From the NCBI GenBank assembly GCA_009741485.1, contig CM019214.1, positions 22,466,267 to 22,530,266 on the forward strand: a stretch of DNA of 64,000 nt, written 5' to 3'. The stretch is from Malurus cyaneus samueli. Its lineage: Eukaryota; Chordata; Aves; Passeriformes; Maluridae. The notes under the pieces are model-generated. The model was not told the DNA's origin, did no database searches, and worked only from the letters and a program-made list of their open reading frames with translations. Positions 49,191 through 61,079 of this stretch are shown in pieces. Position 1 is the first letter of the stretch. Each line of letters opens with the position of its first letter. A program made the translations under genes and the position numbers.

Positions 49191-52100
49191 GTAGCCTTCT
49201 CCCATAAAAATGTCATGCACGATTTTTGAAAAAGCAGTATTAAACGGTATAATAAATCAGAATATTGATCAACACAGCTGTATGTTTAGTATGGGCTTTG
49301 TTACAGTTGCTTGCCTGCCCTAATCTTAAGCTTTTATTTTCATATGGAGCTGCTTTCCAGCTATGTGATTTGTTCAGGTCCAGCAATGTCTAAGTGTCAT
49401 GTTCTACAGAGTTGCAGTGCTCCGTCAGTGCTCTTGCCTGAAGATGACTTCATAAGCCATGGCAGGATTATCTGTATGAAGCTTCAAACTGGGCTAGTAA
49501 TTTCAACACTAAGTAGGGTTTGAGGATATCTCTCTCAAAGTGCCAAAATTCCCCTGAACCCGCCAATTTTATGATTTGCCAGCAGTTTGCATTGCTGTGC
49601 ACCATCGCTTCCAGCATTGCTGCCTTGGCACTTCTCATCAATCCCAGAGAAAGGAAGGAATGGTGACTGTGGCTATTCCATCTTATCTGCCCCTGAGGAG
49701 GGGGCAAACAGAAGGGGTATAGCTGCATTGCTGACCCCAGAGATTGGAAAATAACTCCATCTTATTTCAGGTAGTTCTGGATCCCTCTGACTCCCTTGAA
49801 GGTAACTCACTTTCAAAAACAGCAGTGCTGGATATGTTTGCTCTCCGAAAACAATTTTAACCTGTTGGAAACAAAACAATTGGTCATTACACTGAAGTAG
49901 CCTGGGGCAGCCTGAGCTTTCAGGAAAGGCAAAGTCTATTTCTGTGGTATTAGTGGCTCCCTTGGCCGTATCTCAGCACCCTGCACAGTTTGGGTAAGCT
50001 CTTAATGCAGATCTGTCAGGGTGTCCCCCACACCAGAGCCCTGAGTGCTTCCTCTGCTCTTGTAGGCCACTATCCTCCAGTGCTGTCTTGTGTTCATTGT
50101 TTTGGTTATTTTAGTGCCTGCAAACACATTTCTGCAATGACTGTCAGCAGGGATCTTACACTGCATATACAGATCACCCCTACAGAAGCTTTAAAGCTTC
50201 TGCAAGTGATTTTGTTATCATTTCCCCAATTTTGCTATCCATTTCTCTTTTTGCTTCTTTCTGTACATCTGTCTACATCAGTTTGAAGAGTCAGCTGTTG
50301 TATTTCAAAAACTGAGCAAGATAACTGGCTTTCTTGAATAATTTCCTGGGTAAAATATGCAATGTTACACTGAATACTGTATTACTTATAAATAGGTGGG
50401 GTTGTGTCCTCATTCTTGCAATGAGGGTGAGCACTTTAGAGAAAAGACATTGCAGCAAGACTTTAGGACTAGAAATAAATTATCCAGATTTAAGATTAAC
50501 TCAGTGAAATCCTGATTTTGGAAACTAAGCTAAAGCAACTTGCTGTAATTTTTCATTTAGAAGACAAAGGGGAAAAAAGGAAACATGAATTCACCAATCT
50601 GATTACAAGCCAACTGACAATCAAACTCATAGGAGAAGAATTAAGGCAATTAAGGACTCCTGCTTTATTTTAAATTATGTTCTCGCTACAGCAGCAGCAA
50701 TATACGTTTGCTCTTACCGGTGGATCCTCCTCTCACATGTGATGCAGGAGGAAGTACTTTTTTCTTTTCAGTTACTTTATGTTTCCCAGGAGGCAAAAGA
50801 GATTGTGTGTTACTTTTGAGGGAAATCAGTAAATCAGTGACTCCCTGGGCCTCTCAAAATCAAACTATATTCTGAAGTTCTGAACTGTTGTGTGTTTACT
50901 CCCATCTTTTAAAGGGAAATATTGATGTATTTTGCTTTCAACATTTCACAGGTTTAGGAAAAAAATAGCAACAAAAGTGCACTCTGTGTTTCTGTTAGTG
51001 TTGAGCTAAAGCTGCAGTTTCACTTTGTACAGAATTGAAACTCCTGTGCTCTTAGATGGGTGACAACATGTTCCTAATATAAAAAAGAAACAGCTTTATT
51101 CCAAAACAAAGCATTGAGTGTCTGTCCAGTTATTAAAATATCGGAAGTTTGTGGGTTTAGACTTCAAAGGAGATCTGCAAAGACAAGTATGCCTGTCAAA
51201 AATTATAAGGTTGAATGGCAGTACTGATTTAGAAAACTTACTTCTAACCAAAACAAGTGGACATTAAGCATCTCCTGTTCTGGTGTCAAGTGCAGTGACA
51301 TGGCTGGGTACTTGAAGAAATCTGTCCAGCTTGTGCAAAGTCATTCTATCATAATTAGTTAAGCACATTAAATTTTCCATAGGGCCAATTATTATGAATG
51401 AGTGAAAGCTGTCTTTCCTATGTGGTGACATACACAAAGTGAAATATTCAGAGCTCAGTAGCTAGTGTAAAGTGTTTGCTAGCATGGAGTAAAGGTTTTC
51501 CTCCTACGACAAATGTGCTGAATGGCCTTTCAACACACTGCAGGATTTTAGTAAGATTTCTGCATTAGTTAGGGTAGCACCCAATGAAAACCTCAGTGCA
51601 TTTTGCATGAAAAGCAATATCCACTTATCAGTAAAGAGCAGAAGAATCATACTTCATTGCAGTACTTTTAGTATTCATGCACAGAGAAATATAATCCTGA
51701 ATTAATATAGGGTATTAATAAGCTCTTTTCTGGGCCTTAATTGAAATGGCAGTGATGCTGTACAACTTTACAGTTTTCCTGTTTATGTCTATATGATTCA
51801 GACACTAAACACAGGGAATTGGAAAGTGTGATTATAGATTCTTTCCCTGTTCATTTCTAAGGTTCCAGTAACCTGAAATTAATTTCTTAGCTCCACCACA
51901 GTCAGAGAAATTATGAATTTAAATTTAAAATGTAAAGAAAAATATGTAGAGAAGGATGACATAAAAAACCCCACAATCTCCACCTTATAAACATCCTAAT
52001 CATAGAACTAGTCTGTTCTGCTAAGCATGGAGGCTTCTAAGTAGGAAACTCAGAAAGACACTGTATTCTGTAAAATGCTGGCTTCTCTTCAGCTTGAGTC

Positions 52101-52982
52101 CATCCATGTAATTTTAAACTTTGGCCCTTCTACATTTGCCCACACAGTTTTGACCTTGCTGTATGCCATTTCCTGTGCCCTTGCCACTATCATTTTTATT
52201 CTCATTTGGTTTGTTTCCCTTCCTCAAACTCCCATTCACTTAATAGACATTTCTTCCATAGAGTGTTCAGCTTAGAACTGTTGCAGTTCTTGAAGCTATT
52301 TGCATCAGGGATGAATGCCACATAATAATAATTACAAAAATTACTCAACTTCCAAAACTGGACTATTGTTAACATTAGTTACCAACTTCTGTCTCTCTAT
52401 TCATGCAACTTACATGAAAAAGAGGAGGGTGGGGGAAAGGAGGAACTTGAGCTTCTGCAAATCTTAGTTTGCAGTCTGAAGTGACTGATTACTCTTATGT
52501 AACATGTTTGTCTCCTTGCTAAGTGATCTTAAACTTTGTGGCCAAATATTTTGCAACTGTCCTTTGGAATTCCCCATGGCTTGGATGTTAACCTTGAATT
52601 AGATCTGATTATAATCTTATTGATGTGACACTCTATCTAGGTAAAACACTGGAAATTGCAGCATATGAGGGTAAAAGCACGTGGATGTATGAGTAATGTA
52701 AGAATTTGTTTAAAGGGGGAAAAAATAAGAGTACTCAGTTATTTCTGTGGGGGTGGAGCAATAAATGAGGTGCTGTTGTTTTAAATACAAATGTTTGAGG
52801 AAGTAAGTTCCAGCAGTTGTTTCACATTCAATTATTTCTCAAGTTGCAATCGAGGTGAAGAATAGTAATAGCGTGGTGATTTCTGCTCCTGTCTTGAGTG
52901 AGTTATCTTGCATTCTCCTCTGCACCTCAGCTGAACCAGTGGGGTCCACTTTTATTCTGTTTTCTTCTGCTCCATTTTACAG

Positions 52983-53039
52983 TCTCTTCCACCACCAAAT
53001 CCATCAGACCTGGACACACAGAAAAAATGGTACGTTAAA
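52983..53039 (+). CDS. TLR7: Predicted TLR7 short exon ending in the start ATG
   Basis: A strong polypyrimidine tract and acceptor (tcttctgctccattttacag) end at 52,982. They are followed by 57 bases that end in AAAAAATG and then a donor, gtacgt. In the mammalian TLR7, TLR8 and TLR9 genes the initiator ATG is, as I recall, the last codon before the intron, and the remaining coding region is one exon. Joining this ATG (53,037-53,039) to 56,339 keeps the frame: Met, then VPCAK, then the Met at 56,354, for a total of 1047 residues, the length known for chicken TLR7 as I recall it. The cag-acct sequence just upstream of the ATG also resembles the human exon. Only the last three bases are coding; the exon's 5' edge is less certain than its donor. 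Confidence 0.6.
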
Positions 53040-53999
53040 CTTTCATTTTTAATTTGCTCCTAGATATCTTTGACTGAAACTGCTTTGGAAGACTTTCAAG
53101 AACATATTCTTATTTTCTGTTTTCTAAATGTTCCAGTTTACTGTTAGAAGATTCAGTGCATCATGACCAGAAAGGAAAGCATGAATTTGCACTAATACTT
53201 ATTGTACGGCAGTGCTACAGAATGAGCAAATAATGTCTTATCTAAATGCTTTAATTCTGAGGTGTTTATTTTTCTCTACACTTGCCTCCTGTCACAACTT
53301 AAAATACATGTGGAACCTCTACAGAAGAACTTCCTTCAGAGACACATAGCTGTACTGTTGCTAAATATTTGAAGAATACCCTAAATCATTATGGATTAGT
53401 GCATGTGCCAGCTGAAATTGGATTAGTTATCTTTGAACTTCTGATAAAGCCAAGTGTAGATCACAGAGAAAAGAGCAGCTCACAAGCATACTCTAGCTGT
53501 GCTTTTAAAGAAACCTCTCATTGCAAAGACATTGCACAAGACAGAATAGCTTCTTGCTTTTATTTAAAAGGCTTTTTATTTGTTCTGTTACTATAATGGA
53601 GACAAGGTTTAACACATGCAAATAGCCAGATACAGCATCAGAATGTAACTCTTTACAGCTAAAATAGCTAATGCATTAAAAGGATTATGAGAAGAGGGAA
53701 GGATAAACAAAGAAATGAACACAAAGATGGTAGGAGCTAGGCTGGCTCTGCAATAGCACAGGTTCCTAAAAATACTTCAGTGTGTGAGAGGTCAAAACCT
53801 GAGCATTGTAAAAGACTCAAGAGGTCTTTTTTGACTTATTAAGAAACCTACAGACATATTCATGAAGACTTTCAAAGCCCAAATTCACTACACATAATTT
53901 CAGGCACTTAAATGTTCAGCATTAATTTCTGCTTGGTGTGTACTCAGGCAGATCTCCTTCAATCTTCAAACCAAACAGTTCCTGCAGAGAGGCCTCTCT

Positions 54000-54030
<31 letters not shown>

Positions 54031-56338
54031 TCTCTCTCCCTGTCTCTTTCTCTCTTCCCACTCTTCCTTGACTTTCACTGTTAAGTTGATGACAGCAAAT
54101 TGAGGAACTTGGTTGGGTAAGCACCTGAAATTAAGGGCCTGAGTGCAGGGGCTGCATTTGAGTTCATGTAGATAGTTTGTCTTCACTTGAGACTGCAGTC
54201 ACACCTTGCCCATGTCCTGCTCTAGTGCTTCAACAAAGTGGTTTAATCTGGTTTATCAGATCTTTAAAGCTTGAACCTAATTAAGTATCCCTTCCTTCAT
54301 TTAAAGGTAGAAAGGCTGCTGGGCTTTGATGTGCAGCAGATGTCAGTAATTGCTTCAGTGACTGCAAATTCCATGTCCATGGCTGGTGATGACCAGCACT
54401 TCATGGTCTGCTGTGGTGTGCGTCGGCAGATAAAGGTAAAAGGCACCCATGTGATGGAGGGACATGTCCTGCAGTGCAGAGAGTCTTTTTGGTTTCCCTG
54501 CCAGCTCTCTGCTGTGCTCCATGGGCACTTGCCTTGGGTGGCCAGTTTGGCCCTGAGGTCCATCAATCTGCTAATGCAAGAAATGGAGGCAGGCAGGTGC
54601 TGGGACAGGCCATTTGGTTAGGATAGGCATTTTTTGTGTTTCCAGGGAATGGGCAAGGAAATTGTGGTTCCACTGTAGCACCCTATCACTGCATCAGGGT
54701 ACACTGAATTCAAGGTCTGCAGTGGACTTTTGCATTTTTCCTTCTATAATGAGGCTCTGTAATTCCAAAGGTGACTGAAAGAATTCCCAAAGTGATTCCA
54801 TTTGGCTGCTCAGTCAAGACAGCAGAATTTCAGTGCTGTGTGAGACCTGATCTGGCTTCTGTCATGTTTCCTGCCCTGCAGGTCACTAGAGCACTCTTCC
54901 GCATACATGGATGCAGAGGTAGATGTAGCATAGCTCTCTAAGGTAACACACAAATACAAAGTTGTGCAGGGGACACGGTGCTTGAAATGAACAGGGCGTA
55001 CAACAGGAAGTGTCACTCCACCTCCAATCCATGTCACCTGCAAGGCACATCTTCAGCAGACCTCAGCAGTGTTTGCACAGGCTGCTGGAGCAGGTCTCTG
55101 TATGTTCTTGTGTCCCTGCTAAAGAGAAAAAATATTTCCATGTATTTTGAACATTTTACCTAATAATCTGATTCTTACCTGCTTTACTGGGTTTTAACAT
55201 TTACCAGTATTATGTTATACTTAACTAATCCTGTTTGTTTAAGAGCGCTCTATGTGCTGAACAAGCCTCCACCACTGGGTTTTCAAGGGAGAAATGAGGC
55301 TGCTAATTTTCGTGGGGTGTCTTGTCTTTAAAACTCTTGACCAGCACCAGACACAAGCAGTTAAGATGCTGGGCAAGGCAGCAAGATGGCCATGGCCCCT
55401 CTGCCTGTGCCACACAAGCCAAGGCTGGCAGCCTGCCTGCTAGGGCTTCCTTGTCACTGACTGCTGCTGAGGAAGTAACTAGTAAGCTGTGAAATATTAA
55501 AAGCTTATGGCTCTTCCCACAATACACCCAAATCTATAAAGTCAGCAAGACCACAGAAGCTTGACAGACAGAGAGAGTGTTTCGGAAGCTTCTTGAAATG
55601 CCTGTGGGATTTTTGTTCTGGTTGTTTACTCTGATTATTAGTCTTTTATGGAACAGCCCAATTTTAAACGTGTCTTTGATTTTCATGTTCCCACCTCACA
55701 TTGATACATTGTTTTCCCAGCCCTCTGCCCTTATTGCACAAGTGAAAATGCAAACTGGTATTATATTTTATTGAAATGAAGCCATTGATTACCTTAGGCC
55801 AACTATACATCCATTCTGACACTTACTAGAAGAAGAATACTTATGATAATGTTACATTTTAATTAGGAACTCCATCAGTTAGTGCAATTTTGAAAGGTTA
55901 CACAAGCTTTCAAGTCATTATAGATTTGGTCCATCTTAAATACACTTTGAAAAAGAACTGTGGTCATCTAAATTATTATGCAATGGCAGTCTGAAGGATG
56001 GGTAACACCTCTTGTTTCTGATTAAAAAAAGAACACTCACAGAGACATAGACTTTAATCACCCCATCTCAGGTTTCCAGGGGACTTTTTAAAATATACTG
56101 ATTCCTTAAAGAATGATATTTAAATTAACAATACAACTCTTGGTGATAAAAACATTTAAAAAAATGCTTGAGAAAATACCAACATATGCTCCCTAAAATT
56201 TATAATCTTGCTTCCACATCCATTCATGGACAGTATGAGACAAGGACACCAATTTAGCTGTATATTTGGCCTGACTGAGTGTGTAGCTAAATATTTTCAT
56301 TGCATTAAAATATTACCTCTGCATTTCCTTGATTTCAG
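53040..56338 (+). other. TLR7: Predicted TLR7 intron
   Basis: 3,299 bases, phase 0 (gtacgt...ccttgatttcag). It contains a TCTC-type microsatellite. No exon or transposon is recognised in it. A 116-codon open frame at 54,271-54,621 has no recognisable family and is not called. Confidence 0.55.
53993..54057. repeat. (TC)n microsatellite with TG interruptions
   Basis: About 65 bases of CT/TCTG repeat within the predicted TLR7 intron. The minus-strand reading gives an artefactual Arg/Glu-rich open frame. Confidence 0.9.
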
Positions 56339-59300
56339 GTACCTTGTGCAAAGATGTCGAGTGCATTGCCATTTGTCTTGCTCTTCGTATTTCCAATGCT
56401 GCTGTCAGGAGCTTGGTTTCCCAAAACTTTACCCTGTGATGTTAAGTCTTCAGAAGGAACTGTCACAGTGGACTGCACTGACCGGCGCCTTACAGAAGTG
56501 CCCAGAGGGATCCCTGCAAATGCTACCAACATTACCCTGAGTATTAACCATATTCCACAAATCTACCCAAAATCGTTTGATCATCTTGAAAACCTCCAGG
56601 AGATTGACTTCAGGTGCAACTGTGTGCCTGTCAGACTGGGGCCCAAAGATCAGGTGTGCACCAGCAGACTGAAGATTGAGGATGGCAGCTTTGCTGCCCT
56701 GACAAGATTGAAGTCATTGTATTTGGATGCAAACCAGCTGGTAGAAATACCCCGAGGTCTTCCTGCTGCTTTAACCCTGCTGAGCCTGGAAGCAAACAAT
56801 ATCTTTTCTATCCAAAAAGACACCTTGTCAGAGCTAGCAAACATAGAGGTTTTATATCTTGGACAGAACTGTTACTACCGCAATCCATGCAATGTTTCAT
56901 TTGAAATTGATGAAACAGCCTTTCTGGGGCTGAAAAAATTAACAATACTGTCCCTGAAGGCCAACAACTTAACACACATTCCACCCAATTTGTCATCTAC
57001 TTTAAAGGAATTGTACATTTACAACAACATGATTCAAGTGGTTGAAGAGCAGGATTTAAAGGCCCTTCCCAGCTTAGAAATTCTCGACATAAGTGGCAAT
57101 TGCCCACGTTGCTACAATGCCCCATATCCTTGCATTCCCTGTCCCAAGGGCTCCATTGAGATCCATTCAAAGGCTTTTGACTCCTTGGAAAATTTAAGAG
57201 TTTTGCGACTTCACAGTAACTCTCTTGAGAGCATACCCAGCAGCTGGTTTAAAAACATCAAGAATCTCCAAGAACTTGACCTCTCCCAAAACTTCCTCAT
57301 GAGGGAGATTGGAGATGCTCAGTTTTTGACGTTTATCCCCAGCCTTGTGCAGCTTGATCTGTCCTTTAATTTTGAGCTGAAGATGTATTCTCCCTCCTTG
57401 AATCTTTCTAAGACATTTTCTTCTCTCTCTAACCTAGAAACCCTGAGGCTCAAGGGTTATGTCTTTAAGGAACTGAGAGCACGAGATCTACAGCCACTGC
57501 TCGGTCTTAGGAATCTCACCATGTTGGATCTCGGCACTAATTTTATTAAAATTGCAGACCTGACAGTGTTTGAAGAATTCCCAGCTCTTAAGTTCATTGA
57601 CCTCTCGGTGAATAAAATTTCTCCTTCTTCTGGGGAAAGCAACTTCTGTGGATTTTGCTCTAATCCTGGCATTTCAGTGGAACAATACAACAGGCAAGTA
57701 CAACAAGAGATGCATTATTTCAGGTATGATGTCTATGGGCGAAGTTGCCGTTCCAAAGACAAAGAGGATTCTTCCTACCAATCTTCAGTTAAGGAAGATT
57801 GCCTTAACTATGGAAAGAGTCTGGATTTAAGCAGAAATAATGTATTTTTTGTTAACCCCTCAGACTTCCGTGGACTTAGCTCTCTCAAATGTCTCAACTT
57901 GTCAGGGAATGCAATAAGTCAGACTTTAAATGGAAGTGAATTCTCTTACTTGTCTGGATTGAAATATCTGGATTTTTCTAACAACAGGGTTGATTTGCTA
58001 TACCAAACTGCTTTCAAAGAGCTCAAATTTCTAGAAATTCTAGATCTGAGTAACAATAAGTATTATTTTGAGGCTGAAGGTGTTACTCATGTGCTTAATT
58101 TTTTGAAAAACCTAGCCCATCTGAAGAAGCTGATGATGAATGACAATGACATTTCTACCACTATTGATAGAGGAATGGAAAGTCAATCTCTTCGAATTTT
58201 AGAATTCCGAGGAAATCATTTAGATGCTCTCTGGGTGGACGGCAATGATAGATATTTGTCCTTCTTCAAGAATCTGACCAGCCTGGAAGAATTGGATATT
58301 TCCTTTAATTCGCTCAGATTTTTGCCACATCGTGTTTTTGAAGACATGCCTCCCAGTCTCAAGATCCTCAACTTAACAAATAATCTCCTGAAGAGTTTCA
58401 TCTGGGGAAACCTCCCCTCTCTGAGGAACCTAGTAACTCTAGACCTGAGCAATAACCTTCTGACAACTGTTCCCCGAGAACTGTCCAATTGCACTTCATC
58501 GCTCCAAGAACTGATGCTTCGAAACAATCGTATTCAGCGGCTAACCAAATATTTTCTCAGAGGTGCTTTTCAGCTGAGGTACTTGGACCTCAGCTCAAAT
58601 AAGATTGAAATAATTAAGAAATCTAGCTTCCCTGAAAATGTTATTAACAACCTGAAGATGCTGCTGTTGCACGGCAATCCCTTTAAGTGCAACTGTGAGG
58701 CCGTGTGGTTTGTCCGGTGGATCAATCAGACACAGGTGACCATTCCTCTTCTGGCCACAGACGTGACCTGTGCTGGCCCAGGGGCACACAAGGGAAGGAG
58801 CGTGGTTTTCTTGGATCTGTATACCTGTGAGCTGGACACGTCCTATTTGATCCTGTACGCTCTGTCAGCTTCAACCGTCCTTGGCCTTATGGTGGTGGCA
58901 GTGATGAGCCATCTCTACTTCTGGGACGTGTGGTACAGTTACCATTACTGCACGGCCAAGCTCAAGGGCTATCGGCGCCTGTCTGCACCAGATGTGTGCT
59001 ACGATGCCTTTATTGCCTATGACAGTGAAGATCCAGCTGTCAATGAGTGGGTGCTGCAAGAGCTGGTTGAGAGGCTGGAAAACCAAAAAGCCAGGCAGTT
59101 CAATTTATGCCTGGAAGGAAGGGACTGGCTCCCAGGACAGCCAGTCCTTGACAACCTTTCCCAGAGCATTCAGCTGAGCAAAAAGACCATCTTTGTGCTG
59201 ACCAAGAGGTACATTAAGAGTGGCAGCTTCAAGACAACATTTTACATGGCTCATCAGCGGCTTCTAGATGACAAAATGGATGTCATTATCTTGATATTTC

Positions 59301-59479
59301 TTGAGAAGGTTTTGCAGAAGTCCCGTTACGTCCGGCTGAGGAAGAGGCTGTGCAGAAGTTCTGTCTTGGAATGGCCAACGAACCCTCAGTCTCAGCCCTA
59401 CTTCTGGCAGTGCCTGAAAAATGCCATAGCCACGAGCAATTTGCTGGCTTACAACAAGCTTCTCCAAGATACTGTTTAG
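56339..59479 (+). CDS. TLR7: TLR7, toll-like receptor 7 (main coding exon)
   Basis: Endosomal receptor for single-stranded RNA and guanosine-type ligands that signals through MyD88 to interferon and NF-kB. Numbering is from the in-exon Met at 56,354 (1041 residues; add 6 if the upstream ATG is used). Signal peptide about 1-20; leucine-rich repeat ectodomain about 21-825. The TLR7/8/9-type cysteine inserts are seen at Cys88, Cys90 and Cys102 and at Cys250, Cys253, Cys260 and Cys263 (NCPRCYNAPYPCIPC). The Z-loop is about 420-488, the LRR C-terminal cap has Cys779 and Cys781, the transmembrane helix is about 831-856 and the TIR domain starts near Asp880 (DVCYDAFIAYD). The BB loop is RDWLPG at 923-928, and box 3 FW is at 1017-1018. 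The frame is intact to TAG. It is TLR7 rather than TLR8/9 by overall sequence and by its position next to PRPS2. Glu at the position before Arg923 is replaced by Gly. Confidence 0.97.
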   Translation, partial: VPCAKMSSALPFVLLFVFPMLLSGAWFPKTLPCDVKSSEGTVTVDCTDRRLTEVPRGIPANATNITLSINHIPQIYPKSFDHLENLQEIDFRCNCVPVRLGPKDQVCTSRLKIEDGSFAALTRLKSLYLDANQLVEIPRGLPAALTLLSLEANNIFSIQKDTLSELANIEVLYLGQNCYYRNPCNVSFEIDETAFLGLKKLTILSLKANNLTHIPPNLSSTLKELYIYNNMIQVVEEQDLKALPSLEILDISGNCPRCYNAPYPCIPCPKGSIEIHSKAFDSLENLRVLRLHSNSLESIPSSWFKNIKNLQELDLSQNFLMREIGDAQFLTFIPSLVQLDLSFNFELKMYSPSLNLSKTFSSLSNLETLRLKGYVFKELRARDLQPLLGLRNLTMLDLGTNFIKIADLTVFEEFPALKFIDLSVNKISPSSGESNFCGFCSNPGISVEQYNRQVQQEMHYFRYDVYGRSCRSKDKEDSSYQSSVKEDCLNYGKSLDLSRNNVFFVNPSDFRGLSSLKCLNLSGNAISQTLNGSEFSYLSGLKYLDFSNNRVDLLYQTAFKELKFLEILDLSNNKYYFEAEGVTHVLNFLKNLAHLKKLMMNDNDISTTIDRGMESQSLRILEFRGNHLDALWVDGNDRYLSFFKNLTSLEELDISFNSLRFLPHRVFEDMPPSLKILNLTNNLLKSFIWGNLPSLRNLVTLDLSNNLLTTVPRELSNCTSSLQELMLRNNRIQRLTKYFLRGAFQLRYLDLSSNKIEIIKKSSFPENVINNLKMLLLHGNPFKCNCEAVWFVRWINQTQVTIPLLATDVTCAGPGAHKGRSVVFLDLYTCELDTSYLILYALSASTVLGLMVVAVMSHLYFWDVWYSYHYCTAKLKGYRRLSAPDVCYDAFIAYDSEDPAVNEWVLQELVERLENQKARQFNLCLEGRDWLPGQPVLDNLSQSIQLSKKTIFVLTKRYIKSGSFKTTFYMAHQRLLDDKMDVIILIFLEKVLQKSRYVRLRKRLCRSSVLEWPTNPQSQPYFWQCLKNAIATSNLLAYNKLLQDTV

Positions 59480-59785
59480 TTCTCCCCTTTCCCTAAATAT
59501 TGCTGTGATACATATGCACCTTGCTTGGCACTTGTTAGTGCACAGCAAGGGAAGATGCACTACCCCCTGGGAGTCACTGGTGTAGAACATCACCACTTCC
59601 AGCTTTCAGTTCACTAGAGGCCTCCAACCTTTGTGGCTGGTTCATGTGTGGTTTAGACACTCGGTCAACATGCTCATGTACACATAGTGAAGGAGTGGTT
59701 TGACCATGCCTAAAGTTGCTGCTCTTCAGACACTGTTAGAATAAATATGATTTTAATAAAAAGGTATAATTTCTCTATTTGTTAT
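59480..59785 (+). other. TLR7: TLR7 3'UTR (predicted)
   Basis: Short AT-rich tail between the TAG and two close AATAAA signals. The extent is inferred from the signals. Confidence 0.65.
59740..59760 (+). promoter_or_regulatory. TLR7: TLR7 poly(A) signals
   Basis: AATAAA at 59,740-59,745 and again at 59,755-59,760, about 260-280 bases after the stop codon. Confidence 0.7.
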
Positions 59786-60420
59786 ATTTATGAAAATCAA
59801 GAAAAGCATTTGTGGACACATTTGTGTAAGAGAAAAGCTTTAGAGAAGCTCCTAGTTTGATCTTAGGAGTTGAGAAAATAAAAGATTTCTTATCTTTTCA
59901 TCTTAGGCTTACAGCTTCTGAATCCACCACTTCTATCTGAGTGGGAAAACTGGGGAAAGCAAATTCTGCTGGGACTGCTGTCAAGGGCTTGGGTCGGGTA
60001 CAGGAACTCTCCCATTGCTGCACAGTCAAAAAGCTCACAAATCTGAAGATATTTTGCAGTGTGGACTAAAATGGAAAGATGTGTGAGAAACAAGTGCAGA
60101 AGTTCTTGCAGGCTGTAGGTGGAAAGATGTTGTAAGGGATTCCTTGTGCATGAAGCTGCTGCATGAGTGCAAAAAGAGGAAGCAGGACAGCAGACAGGCA
60201 GAGGGAGAGGCACAAGCCAGATGGAGAAAATCAGGTAAACGAAAGAGACCAAGAGCTAGATGTTCATCTAATATAACAGACAATAGTATTTTTTTTTCTC
60301 CGAATTATCATAGTGGAATTATGGATTTGCAACAGAAGCAGGAGAAAGGTCAGGGCCTGGTTAGGAGAGTGGATCTTTTATGATTTTATTTTAACATTGG
60401 ACAGAAGATCTGGGAAACTA
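59786..60420. other. Intergenic DNA downstream of TLR7
   Basis: No gene or named repeat recognised between the TLR7 3'UTR and the CR1 element. In particular no leucine-rich-repeat or TIR coding remnant of TLR8 is seen. Confidence 0.55.
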
Positions 60421-61030
60421 AAGGCTTGTCAGCATGACATCGCTGCCCGTGAAGGTCATAGAGACAATCATTTTGAATAACATCATGCAACAAGTACAGG
60501 ACAACCGGCTAGCATGGGTTTATGAAAGGCAGGTCTCTCTTGACCGGCCTGGTCTCCTTCTGTTATGAAATGAGCTGCTTAGTGGGTGAGGGAAGCCAGC
60601 TGTGGATGTTGTCTATCTAGATTTTAGTAAAGCCTTTTACATAATTCTCCACAGCATTGTTTAGCCTGGAGAAAAGAAGGCTGAGGGGAGACCTTATGAT
60701 TCTCTACAGCCCCCTGAAAAGGGGTTGTACTCAGTGAGAGTCAGTCTCTGCTCCCACATAGGAAGTGACAGGATGAGAGGAAATGGACTGTAGTTGCACC
60801 AGAGGAGGTTTACATTAGATATTAGGGAAAGCATTTAATGGAAAGGGTTATCAAGCAATGGAACAGACTGCCCAGGGAAGTGGTGGAGTCACCATCCCTG
60901 GAAGTGTTCAAAAAACATGTGCATATGGCACTTGATATGTTTTAATGCTGAACATGGTCATGGTGATAGGTTGATGGTTAGACTTGATGATCTTAGAGGC
61001 CTTTCCGGCCTTAATTATTCTAAGATGCTA
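60421..61030 (+). mobile_element. CR1 LINE with internal deletion, sense strand
   Basis: The first part (to about 60,660) translates into a degraded reverse transcriptase segment, including a 'VDVVYLDFSKAF' block typical of CR1. It then jumps directly to the C-terminal ORF2 and 3' region: 'agcctggagaaaagaaggct', 'actgcccagggaagtggtgg' and 'catccctggaagtgttcaa', ending near 61,030 in a 'cttgatgatcttagaggcct...ttctaagatgct' tail like the CR1 3' end. The middle of the polymerase is missing. Stops are present, so it is inactive. Confidence 0.85.
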
Positions 61031-61079
61031 TGGTTTCTTATGCTTGTGTTTGTAAACCAGTGATTTGAAGTTCAGCTGC

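Larger units (their letters stand above)
47481..52982. other. PRPS2-TLR7 intergenic region / possible TLR7 5' region
   Basis: No coding gene recognised. It contains a 28-base T tract (48,206-48,233), an unclassified repeat and a CR1 fragment (listed separately), and a perfect 20-base palindrome at 50,183-50,202. The TLR7 promoter and first untranslated exon should lie here or slightly further downstream, but I cannot place them. Confidence 0.6.

Noticed and set aside
50744..50790. PU.1-like gaggaagt followed by an IRF-like inverse motif upstream of TLR7
   Set aside because: The IRF half is imperfect and there is no transcription start evidence nearby, so it is too weak to call.
53959..54186. 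Minus-strand Arg/Glu-rich open frame
   Set aside because: It is the translation of the TC microsatellite.
54271..54621. 116-codon open frame in the predicted TLR7 intron
   Set aside because: No family resemblance, no splice context and an overlapping antisense frame of similar size.
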